From Cellvibrio sp. OA-2007 (GTDB lineage Bacteria; Pseudomonadota; Gammaproteobacteria; Pseudomonadales; Cellvibrionaceae), in assembly GCF_000953825.1 (NCBI RefSeq), contig NZ_BBUL01000089.1:62001-126000 (forward strand): a stretch of 64,000 bases of DNA, in the 5' to 3' direction. Both the position numbers and the translations under genes were made by a program. How positions within the stretch are numbered: the stretch's first letter is position 1; each line of letters begins with the position of its first letter. Under the pieces are notes generated by a model that had not been told where the DNA came from, ran no database searches, and was given only the letters and a program-made list of their open reading frames with translations. Below, in pieces: positions 53,337 to 60,591 of this stretch.

Positions 53337-55661
53337 TTAATAGGCTCTAATTTTTAAATAGTTACAGTTAGATCCCGCTGCTGCGGTTAATTTAAAAATG
53401 CTGCCAGACAAATTATTGGCAGTAGCGTAGTTGCTAGTGATGCTCAGATTGCCGCTGCCATTGACTGACGTCATGGTGCCGCGATAATCGCAAGATGTAT
53501 TAATCGCACTATCCCACACCTGCACATTGGCTCCGGCGAGACTGCGATCAAAGCGAATACAGCTTGATGGTGTTAGCGTAATTTCTGCCCGTGTATTCCA
53601 TGGCACATCGATATAACTTGCGCACCCACTCACCACACTGGATGCAGCAGAAGACACCGAGCTAGAAGACCGACTTGAAGAACTAGTCGCTGGAACAGAA
53701 GAAGGCACAACTGAAGATGCGGCAACTGATGAAGGTGCAATCGATGATGCAGCAACTGATGAAGGCGCAACCGATGATGCAGCAACTGATGAAGGCGCAA
53801 CCGATGATGCAGCAATTGAAGAACTGGCAATGCTACAACTTATACTGGCGCCACCAGGCAATAGACTGGTGCCAGCGTAATTACAATTTGCATTAATACC
53901 TACATTTGGATTCGCAATATAATTTTGTGTTTCCTGGTGAGTCCAGGTTGATAGCGGAATCCCATTCAGCGCCAAATGCTCCCAACCATTACCAGCGCTA
54001 GTCGCACGATTCCAGCCGAATTGATAAATCGTATTGTTATTTGCACCATAGGGCGCGTAAGTAGTAAAGGCAGCACCAGCTGTTAATTGTTTTTTCATGG
54101 TATTGCGAAAGAAAACATTTTGCGGACCGGTTGCACCAGACCAACCACCAGCGTGCTCACCAGCAGCCCACCAAATTGGATACCAGGTGCCTGAATCATC
54201 ACCCACCACGCAATTTGGATTGCAATCGCGATGATAAAAAGAAATATTGGAAATATTATTTTCTATCAGGTTGTGACGTTCCCAACCACCGTGCAAATTA
54301 ATATCCGCATCGACATTATTACCGGTTACCACATTGCCCGATGCCGACCATTGCAGGGTCAAATGACGCAAACTGCGCAGCGTATTATTTTTAATGGTTG
54401 AATCCCACAACTTACTATTGCGGAAATAGCCATTGCCGCCCTTGCCCTTATTCCATGAACCTTCGAGATAATTATTTTCAAATTGTAGATTTTTCGCCAT
54501 TTCGGTCACAATCGGGTGCGAGCCAGTCATATAGGTGCGAATATTGCGCGCATAGCTATTCAACGCCCATTTAAAAACAAGCCCATTGATCGCGCCGTTA
54601 TAATCGAGATTGTTGTAATTATTTAACGCATCAGCCGCGGTGAGATTGCCCGGCGCTACTTGTGTTAGATAGAAATTTTCAAAGCCTACCCCCTCTACCA
54701 TAGTCAACACCGCCACCCGGCTATTGTAAGTACCGGAAATAGGCGCCGAACCGTCGGCTGTACTATTCATTGGCAAATCAAATTCGAGCGGCTTATCGAT
54801 AGTGATGGTTTTATTAGTTGTATCCACCGCAACAATTTTAAAAATTTGTTGCCGCATATGCATATTTAAACGATCAGCAGACAATACGCCTTGTTGATCG
54901 TACATCTTGTTAGTGTTGGCTGCGCCAACCCATGCATACTTACCTGCGCTAAAACCTGCAACAGAATTGATTTTTATTTTTGTATCACCTTGCGCCGCGT
55001 TTTGCGTTACGTTCTGATGCTTCCAGTGAACATTCACTGTGCCCTCGTAAATATCTTTACGATTTTCAGGCGCGTTGGCGTAAGCGGTGGCATAGCTTGA
55101 GTGGACATCGCGCGTTTGCACACGAAATGCGCCACGCCCTGGCCATATCCAACCGCCGTTGCCACCGCCTGCATCGGTCATTCCCGCAAGATCAAAATCG
55201 ATAATATTGTCATAGCGAGTATTACTGTCAGGGTTAAAAATTATTTTGGTTGCGGTACTCGATGCAGGATCACTGCCCTTGCCGCGAATGACTAAATAGT
55301 TGGCATCTACGTGAATCTCTTTGGAAATATTCAGACTACCTGAAGGCAACTCAATGAGGGATAAGTTGTTGTAGCTGCCCGCACAGTTAGCGCGAACAAA
55401 ATCAATCGCCTGCTGCAGACCTTGGCTGTCATCCACATTGTCATTAGCATACACAGCAAACTGTTGCCCTAATTCAGCAGAAGTAATTACACAGTTTGTA
55501 TTAGTGGTAATTTCACTTGTAGCAGGTAAGGGCAGACCTTCTCGGTAGCCAGCCTTACTCCAATCCGGTAAAAAATTGGCTTGCACGGGAACAGCGAACA
55601 CGCAGAATGCGGCCGCCACTAGAGGCAGCCATTGGCCGCCTCTAAGGTGGATATTACTCAT
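53337..55661 (-). CDS. Right-handed beta-helix secreted protein with shared C-terminal module
   Basis: This 774-residue secreted protein has a signal peptide ending AVPVQANF (~29). Its start (DSQGLQQAIDFVRANCAG, LIELPSGSLNISKEIHVDANYLVIRGKG) is like pectate-lyase-3/GH55-type beta-helix enzymes, in which rungs follow a small N-terminal motif. Later rungs are rich in Asn (FENNYLEGSWNKGKGGNGYFRNSKLWDSTIKNNTL ... NVVTGNNVDADINLHGGWERHNLIENN). I cannot assign a catalytic family. A long serine/alanine/valine linker (~610-680), built from a 30-bp nucleotide repeat, precedes the four-Cys module (680-774). Its role as a polysaccharide lyase or hydrolase is inferred from fold and neighbours. Confidence 0.8.
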   Translation of the reverse strand: MSNIHLRGGQWLPLVAAAFCVFAVPVQANFLPDWSKAGYREGLPLPATSEITTNTNCVITSAELGQQFAVYANDNVDDSQGLQQAIDFVRANCAGSYNNLSLIELPSGSLNISKEIHVDANYLVIRGKGSDPASSTATKIIFNPDSNTRYDNIIDFDLAGMTDAGGGNGGWIWPGRGAFRVQTRDVHSSYATAYANAPENRKDIYEGTVNVHWKHQNVTQNAAQGDTKIKINSVAGFSAGKYAWVGAANTNKMYDQQGVLSADRLNMHMRQQIFKIVAVDTTNKTITIDKPLEFDLPMNSTADGSAPISGTYNSRVAVLTMVEGVGFENFYLTQVAPGNLTAADALNNYNNLDYNGAINGLVFKWALNSYARNIRTYMTGSHPIVTEMAKNLQFENNYLEGSWNKGKGGNGYFRNSKLWDSTIKNNTLRSLRHLTLQWSASGNVVTGNNVDADINLHGGWERHNLIENNISNISFYHRDCNPNCVVGDDSGTWYPIWWAAGEHAGGWSGATGPQNVFFRNTMKKQLTAGAAFTTYAPYGANNNTIYQFGWNRATSAGNGWEHLALNGIPLSTWTHQETQNYIANPNVGINANCNYAGTSLLPGGASISCSIASSSIAASSVAPSSVAASSVAPSSVAASSIAPSSVAASSVVPSSVPATSSSSRSSSSVSSAASSVVSGCASYIDVPWNTRAEITLTPSSCIRFDRSLAGANVQVWDSAINTSCDYRGTMTSVNGSGNLSITSNYATANNLSGSIFKLTAAAGSNCNYLKIRAY
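53340..53624 (-). other. C-terminal four-Cys module, copy 4 (beta-helix protein)
   Basis: This 95-residue module contains [42 protein letters not shown] and NCNYLKIRAY. Confidence 0.85.
53691..53810. repeat. 30-bp tandem repeat encoding the Ser-Ala-Val linker
   Basis: Four 30-bp units run from 53691 to 53810 with a partial fifth. The units at 53751-53780 and 53781-53810 are identical. On the minus strand each codes ten residues of the type ASSVAPSSVA. This is a coding minisatellite whose copy number can vary without a frameshift. Confidence 0.9.
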
Positions 55662-55744
55662 AGAAACCTCGTTATTAATTATTGGTGTGGTAAAAAATAC
55701 TACTGAGCGGTTATCAATAACTCTATTTACAGAGTTATAGAAAA

Positions 55745-57229
55745 TTAATAAGCGCGCACTTTAATGTAATTACAACTGCTTCCAGCAGCATTGCTAAATT
55801 TCAAAATAGTTCCGCTTAACGAACTGGCTGCTAAATAGTTGCTATTAATTAGCACACTGCCTGAGCCATTAACCGATGCGGCAGTACCGCGATAATCGCA
55901 AGAGCTATTGGTGTCGCTATCCCAAAACTGCACAGTCGCGCCGCTGAGATTGCGATTAAAACGCACGCAGCTGGAGGAGGTTAAGGTTAATTCTGTACGT
56001 TGATCCCAGGCTACGTCGATGTAACTGGAGCATCCAGTTGTAGCAACTGATGAAGCAGCTGACGATTTTATTGAAGACTGCACAGAGGATTTTATCGATG
56101 ACGCAGTGGATGATTTTGGTGAAGACGCAACACTGGATGCTGTTGAAGACGTAGTTGCATTAGTAACGTAAACACCCGGCGCAGGAATGTTGGCAGGAAT
56201 ATTATTGTCGATAGATGCTGCCGACCAATTACCGGCTATGCGATCACTGCGGCCATCTAAACGTATATTATTGTTGGCAACATGATTGACACCTTCAGAC
56301 GCAAACAATAAATAATCGTTGCTGCCATCCAAATCAACCTGATTGCCGATAAATGTATTTTGATCCGCATCGCTGTGTGTCTCAAACGCATTTTTAACAT
56401 TGCTTTCGCCATTGCGATACGCTTTGTTGCCGCGAATAACTGCGTATTGGCCTTTGATATCGACAAAACTATCGGCAGAATTTTGACCGGTGATACCAAT
56501 ACCATTCATCACATTGTATTCAAAAATAGTACCGCGAGTTCCCTCTTTAATATCGATGTGTTCAGCCGCAATACCTGGGCCAATAGTATTGCCACCGATA
56601 ACATTATTATGGCAAGCCGCACCATAGACATAACCCTTGCCATCGGAAGACCCCGGATGTGAACCGACATAAAATGCTTCGCCAGTACCTGGGCTAACCA
56701 AACCCGTGTTATAAACCCGTGAATTTTTTACCAGATTATTCGAGCTGTTATCGCGCAGGTGAATCGCTTCTTCGCCTATATCGTGCACGACCACATTATC
56801 AATTACTGAATAATTGGAGTTATCCAACACTATGCCTTTGGCAGAGTTAGTGATTTCAATATCTTTTACAATCCAATAATCACCGGTGATATACAAACCG
56901 ATTTTTTTGCTGGTGGTGGTGCCGCGTAATATTTGACGATTAGTGCTGCTATAGCTGCGCAAGGTGATCGGTTTTTGCGCTGTGCCATTGGCGCTGCCAA
57001 AATAATGCGCGTTAGAAAAGCCGCTCAGTGTCGACGTAGCTTCACTTTCATAACCGCCGGGCTGCAGCACAATTTCATCACCGGCGACGGCCGCTTGAAT
57101 TGCCTGCTGCAATTCTTGCCCGCTGTATACATCAATGCGTGCCGCCTGCGACTGGGCAGCAGTTAGCAACAAAATAAAGGAGGCGCCCAGACCCAAAGTC
57201 CGGGATGAAAACGATAGGTTTGATTTCAT
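55745..57229 (-). CDS. Right-handed beta-helix polysaccharide-lyase-like protein with shared C-terminal module
   Basis: The 494-residue secreted protein has a signal peptide ending LTAAQSQAA (~29). The helix begins YSGQELQQAIQAAVAGDEIVLQPGGYE (~35-62) and runs through rungs such as YWIVKDIEITNSAKGIVLDNSNYSVIDNVVVHDIGEEAIHLRDNSSNN (~116-165) and AAEHIDIKEGTRGTIFEYNVMNG (~225). This is the pattern of chondroitinase-B/PL6/PL31-like and related lyases; the exact family is unclear. A linker of KSS repeats (~375-395) leads to the four-Cys module (400-494). It is the first gene of the six-gene minus-strand enzyme run and has operator d over its promoter. Confidence 0.82.
   Translation of the reverse strand: MKSNLSFSSRTLGLGASFILLLTAAQSQAARIDVYSGQELQQAIQAAVAGDEIVLQPGGYESEATSTLSGFSNAHYFGSANGTAQKPITLRSYSSTNRQILRGTTTSKKIGLYITGDYWIVKDIEITNSAKGIVLDNSNYSVIDNVVVHDIGEEAIHLRDNSSNNLVKNSRVYNTGLVSPGTGEAFYVGSHPGSSDGKGYVYGAACHNNVIGGNTIGPGIAAEHIDIKEGTRGTIFEYNVMNGIGITGQNSADSFVDIKGQYAVIRGNKAYRNGESNVKNAFETHSDADQNTFIGNQVDLDGSNDYLLFASEGVNHVANNNIRLDGRSDRIAGNWSAASIDNNIPANIPAPGVYVTNATTSSTASSVASSPKSSTASSIKSSVQSSIKSSAASSVATTGCSSYIDVAWDQRTELTLTSSSCVRFNRNLSGATVQFWDSDTNSSCDYRGTAASVNGSGSVLINSNYLAASSLSGTILKFSNAAGSSCNYIKVRAY
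55748..56032 (-). other. C-terminal four-Cys module, copy 5 (beta-helix lyase-like protein)
   Basis: This 95-residue module contains CSSYIDVAWDQRTEL, SCVRFNRNLSGATVQFWDSD, SCDYRG and SCNYIKVRAY. Confidence 0.85.
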
Positions 57230-57280
57230 GGTTGATTACCTGGCTATTATTGTCATTGGCTAGGCCGTAATGGCTAAATA

Positions 57281-57309
57281 ACAATACACCCCGATAATTG
57301 GTAAGGCAA
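57281..57309 (-). promoter_or_regulatory. Predicted promoter of the secreted-enzyme cluster
   Basis: On the minus strand TTGCCT (57304-57309), a 17-bp spacer beginning TACCAATTAT and TATTGT (57281-57286). The same -35 and spacer start occur at 44596-44624. The leader to the ATG at 57229 would be about 45 nt. Confidence 0.5.
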
Positions 57310-57317
57310 CCTTGCCG
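57299..57317. promoter_or_regulatory. Operator d: 19-bp box before the lyase cluster
   Basis: TGGTAAGGCAACCTTGCCG is an inverted repeat overlapping the -35 of the lyase-cluster promoter. It is nearly the reverse complement of box e at 58431 and shares 14 of 19 bases with box c1 aligned end to end. The rest of the 304-bp gap to the GntR gene (57230-57533) shows only a GATAGCGG / CCGCTATC hairpin near 57500. Confidence 0.65.
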
Positions 57318-57533
57318 CAAGACCAGAAATGAGTTTATTGCACAAAAAAAGCCCAGCAATAGCTCAAAAGGCCAAGCGCATCACGCTTTTAGCTTTATGG
57401 GTAAAAGCTGTTTTTTATATGAAGTCTGCCCGACAGTGTTAGCTATCAAGGCAAGAGAGCCAGGAAGGGGATAAAGGAACGAGCAACATGGAGGAGGATA
57501 GCGGCCCGCTAGAGAGACCGCTATCTGGGAGGA

Positions 57534-58229
57534 CTATATTTCTTTGCCGAAATGAGCGGCAGCGGCAGCGGTGGCATTTTCAATATGAACTTTCATTGCC
57601 ATACGCGCCTTTTCTGGATTGCGCTTTTCCAAAGCTTCCACAATACGGCGATGGTCATTAATAGACGGGTGAATACCCTCTTTGCGAATGCGCTCCAGGA
57701 ACGCGGTGCTCAATGCCGATTGATTGCGCAACTCCCAGAGCCAGTTAACTACCGAATAGATGGCGCTATTTTGCGCCGCTTCGGCAATAATCGTATGAAA
57801 TTTCCAATCGGCTTTTTCGGAGGCGTCTTCCTGCTTTTCCTCTTCTTCCATCTCGCGCAGCACTTCTTTGAGCTGGGCAATCTGCTCATCAGTTATACGT
57901 GTAGCGGCCAAGGCACAGGCTTCTGATTCGAGAATATAGCGAATTTCCAATATTTCGAATGGACCAACGCCTTTGTCGGCGCTGTCCAGTGTGGGCTTCT
58001 TTTTGGTGACATAAATGCCAGAGCCGGTGCGGATTTCAATAATGCCCGACAACTCAAGCGCAATCATTGCCTCGCGAATGGTTGGGCGACTAACACCCAA
58101 TTTTTCGGCCAAATCACGCTCTGCCGGGAAGCGCTCACCTGGTTTGATGGTGCCATCGTGAACCAGCTTGGATAGCTGCTCTGCCACCTTGATATAAAGC
58201 CTATCGGTTTTAACGGCTTGTAATTCCAC
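57534..58229 (-). CDS. GntR-family (FadR/FCD subfamily) transcriptional regulator
   Basis: The 231-residue regulator has an N-terminal winged helix (~5-75): RLYIKVAEQLSKLVHDGTIKPGERFPAERDLAEKLGVSRPTIREAM, then LSGIIEIRTGSGIYV as wing. The C-terminal all-helical FCD ligand domain (~90-225) has ILEIRYILESEACALAA and the metal-ligand-type HTIIAEAAQNSAIY and DHRRIVEALEKRNPEKARMAMKVHI. Relatives such as UxuR, ExuR and LldR sense uronates or other organic acids. The start is GTG at 58229 after GGTGAGGG; no ATG fits. Its position between a lyase gene and a binding-protein gene, both with the 19-bp box, makes it the best candidate for the operator-binding repressor. Confidence 0.9.
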   Translation of the reverse strand: MELQAVKTDRLYIKVAEQLSKLVHDGTIKPGERFPAERDLAEKLGVSRPTIREAMIALELSGIIEIRTGSGIYVTKKKPTLDSADKGVGPFEILEIRYILESEACALAATRITDEQIAQLKEVLREMEEEEKQEDASEKADWKFHTIIAEAAQNSAIYSVVNWLWELRNQSALSTAFLERIRKEGIHPSINDHRRIVEALEKRNPEKARMAMKVHIENATAAAAAHFGKEI

Positions 58230-58401
58230 GCTCTACGCCCTCACCAAGAATTATTCATTGAATAGTAACCATTGTGCTTGGCAGCCTACTGGCTATTTGA
58301 CCACTTGGATATGTACACCTTGTGCTTATCCGGATGCGGCATTGTATCCGAATTACTAGAGCGCTTCGAATGATTAACGCTATGAGCGGCATAGTCTAAA
58401 C

Positions 58402-58430
58402 TTGAATCTCAATCAGAAAAAACATTAATA
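58402..58430 (+). promoter_or_regulatory. Predicted promoter of the binding-protein gene 58477
   Basis: TTGAAT (58402-58407), a 17-bp spacer and TTAATA (58425-58430) lie directly before operator e. Confidence 0.45.
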
Positions 58431-58449
58431 TGGCAAGGTGGCTTTACCA
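58431..58449. promoter_or_regulatory. Operator e: 19-bp box at the binding-protein start site
   Basis: TGGCAAGGTGGCTTTACCA is an inverted repeat whose reverse complement, TGGTAAAGCCACCTTGCCA, closely matches box d. It lies between the -10 and the ATG at 58477, where a bound repressor would block initiation. Confidence 0.65.
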
Positions 58450-58476
58450 CAAAACACTATCACGGCGGGCATCTAT

Positions 58477-59343
58477 ATGCACAGATCAAAATGGTTGGCG
58501 ATTGGACTCATCTCCTTTATTGCGTCAGCTTATGCCGCTCAACTAGCCGCGCAAGAGAAGACCGTCAGGCTGAATGCCGCCAGCGGTGCCAAAGCTGACT
58601 ATGTGATTGATTTGCTCAACCTTGCATTTACCCACGTAGATACACCCTACCGCATTGAAAAAGACCTAACCCCATCCACCCAGTCGCGCCTTACTGAAGA
58701 AGTGCAAGCAGGCAATTTGGATCTGATGTGGGTGTCAACCAGCCAAGCCTATGAGACTGATTTTTTACCGATTCGCATTCCCTTACTGAAAGGTTTACTG
58801 GGTTATAGAATTTTATTAATTCGCGCCGGAGAACAACAAAAGTTTGATGCGATTTACACCAAAGATGATTTAGCCAAAATCACTTTCGGGCAGGGCAGAA
58901 CCTGGGCAGATGCGGGAATATTAGAGGCCAATGGTTTAAAGGTTATTAAAACCACCAAATCGCCAGGGCTATTTCACATGCTGGATGGCGGGCGCTTTGA
59001 TGCATTCCCGCGCGGTGCCAGCGAGCCTTTTGCAGAAATAAAAAAATACCCGGAATTAAACTTGGCAGTAGAAAAAAATCTTCTACTTGCCTACAAGATG
59101 CCGTTTTATATTTTTGTAAATAAAAACAATCCCGGCTTGGCAAAGGATATTGAACTCGGTTTAAACCGGGCAATTGCAGCGGGTGGATTCGATAAAGTAT
59201 TTTTACAAAATCCAACTGTTAAAGATGTACAGGAATTAGCAGCGTTATCACAGCGCCGAATTATTTATTTGGATAACCCAACTCTACCACCACAAACACC
59301 AATTGATCGGGCAGAGTTATGGATAGACCCGCAGACATTTTAA
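58477..59343 (+). CDS. Orphan family-3-like periplasmic binding protein (paralogue of 43505-44377)
   Basis: The 288-residue protein is taken from ATG 58477. The frame is open 13 codons upstream from a GTG, but that stretch overlaps the operator. The signal peptide ends ASAYAAQLAAQ (~27). The two-lobe binder pattern is visible: VIDLLNLAFTHVDTPYRIEKDL, IRIPLLKGLLGYRILLIRAGEQ, DDLAKITFGQGRTWADAGILEANG, MLDGGRFDAFPRGASEPFAEI and LAKDIELGLNRAIAAGGFDKVFLQ. It aligns block by block with the protein at 43505-44377. No permease is nearby. Its own predicted operator places it in the uronate regulon, perhaps as a ligand sensor. Confidence 0.85.
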   Translation: MHRSKWLAIGLISFIASAYAAQLAAQEKTVRLNAASGAKADYVIDLLNLAFTHVDTPYRIEKDLTPSTQSRLTEEVQAGNLDLMWVSTSQAYETDFLPIRIPLLKGLLGYRILLIRAGEQQKFDAIYTKDDLAKITFGQGRTWADAGILEANGLKVIKTTKSPGLFHMLDGGRFDAFPRGASEPFAEIKKYPELNLAVEKNLLLAYKMPFYIFVNKNNPGLAKDIELGLNRAIAAGGFDKVFLQNPTVKDVQELAALSQRRIIYLDNPTLPPQTPIDRAELWIDPQTF

Positions 59344-59364
59344 GGTAGATTCCACTCAGGAAAG

Positions 59365-60486
59365 TTATGGTGTTGGCCGCCAATCGCCAAGAATTTTTTC
59401 CTGTGTGTAAGCTTGCACCTCTACCTCCGTCAATTGCCGACGCTTCACATTCACCTGTGCACCTGGGCCGGTATTTTGATATTCAAAAAAACGCGCATCC
59501 TCTGGCATGAATGGAACTTTGGTGCCGTCTTTAGCTGTGCCATTCATTGCATACCAACCATCGCGAGTGATGTGCGCATCCATCCAACTACCAATAAACA
59601 CTGCCTTGCCTATTGCATTCGAGTCGGCGTAACGGCCATCGGCAAACTGGGTAGTGGGGTGCCAGGGGCGACCAAGCGGTACAGAATTATCCGGCACCGA
59701 CTCTGCACGGGTGAGCCTGCAATTGATAAACGTCAATCCATACTCATCCACAATTTGTGTGGATGGGGCAACCAGATATCCGTGTGGATAATTGGGTTTT
59801 CCGCGCCCTAGCGTATGAATCTCAGATTCGGTAAAGAGTGCATTGCCTTTACCGAAAATAAAATCCACATTGCCGGCAATAAAACTTCTATCGAACCAGC
59901 TGCGCCCCGCGTTAACAAACAAGGTATCTTGATAACCTAATAAACGAACATCGCGCGCTAAAAACCGGTCGCTACCATTATCCAGAAACAGCGCAACCGC
60001 CTGACTATTGGCGATGCGTTGATGATCGTCATTTGCCAGTGCATCGTTAGTTAAAAAATCAAAACTATTTTCGATAGTGAGCTGATGTAATTGCACATTC
60101 GCAGCGCGAACAATTACGGTCGCAGAACCGGGCGTTCCCCATATTTGTCCTTTACTGGCGGCGGTGTCAGTGGACTGCTGCCCAGCATAAGCGTCGTAAT
60201 AAATTCGCGTGTTCTGTTTATTTTCGCCGATCAAATAAATATTCGGTTTGGCGATAATGATTTTCTCATAATAGTTGCCCGCGGCGATCAATATCCTGTA
60301 TGGCTCTATGGCATTAGTCGGCGCAGCGTCGAGTGCGGACTGAATATTGGGGAATATCTTATCTGTAGATTCTGCAGCGGGGTCTACCCGCGCGTCATAA
60401 TGAACTCCAGACTGACTAATGCAGCCAGAGATAATAAATGCGTAGAGGACAATACAAAGTATTCTAAATAGCTGACGAGCAATCAT
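59365..60486 (-). CDS. Pectin methylesterase-like lipoprotein (CE8)
   Basis: The 373-residue protein starts at ATG 60486, with GGAG eight bases upstream; an in-frame GTG at 60498 is less likely. It has a lipoprotein signal (LYAFIISGC, lipid on the Cys near residue 22). The beta-helix esterase has both catalytic aspartates: VRLLGYQDTLF (~180) and AGNVDFIFGKGNALF (~203), plus LGRPWHPTTQF (~270) with the conserved Arg and Trp. It removes methyl esters from polygalacturonate or a similar polyuronate, making it accessible to lyases. It is convergent with the binding-protein gene, with 21 bp between them. Confidence 0.92.
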   Translation of the reverse strand: MIARQLFRILCIVLYAFIISGCISQSGVHYDARVDPAAESTDKIFPNIQSALDAAPTNAIEPYRILIAAGNYYEKIIIAKPNIYLIGENKQNTRIYYDAYAGQQSTDTAASKGQIWGTPGSATVIVRAANVQLHQLTIENSFDFLTNDALANDDHQRIANSQAVALFLDNGSDRFLARDVRLLGYQDTLFVNAGRSWFDRSFIAGNVDFIFGKGNALFTESEIHTLGRGKPNYPHGYLVAPSTQIVDEYGLTFINCRLTRAESVPDNSVPLGRPWHPTTQFADGRYADSNAIGKAVFIGSWMDAHITRDGWYAMNGTAKDGTKVPFMPEDARFFEYQNTGPGAQVNVKRRQLTEVEVQAYTQEKILGDWRPTP

Positions 60487-60513
60487 TACTATCTCCACTC
60501 AGTAAACCATTAG

Positions 60514-60580
60514 GTCGTCATCCTCGCTAAGCGGGGATCCATGTTTTAAAAGCTGGATACCCGCAAGCGGGCATGACGAC
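60514..60580. repeat. Palindromic dispersed repeat, family A copy 3
   Basis: This 67-bp inverted repeat runs from GTCGTCATCCTCGC to GGGCATGACGAC, with GGGGATCC and GGATACCCGC inside. It is the third copy of the family, between the esterase gene and the uxuB-like stop. Confidence 0.8.
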
Positions 60581-60591
60581 GGCAGGTATTT

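Noticed and set aside
53691-53820. CRISPR-like regular repeats
   Set aside because: The 30-bp units are contiguous with no spacers and encode a serine-rich protein linker.
57341-57420. Terminator or small RNA downstream of the lyase promoter region
   Set aside because: A short AGCTTT/AAAGCT hairpin with T residues exists, but I could not link it to any transcript with confidence.
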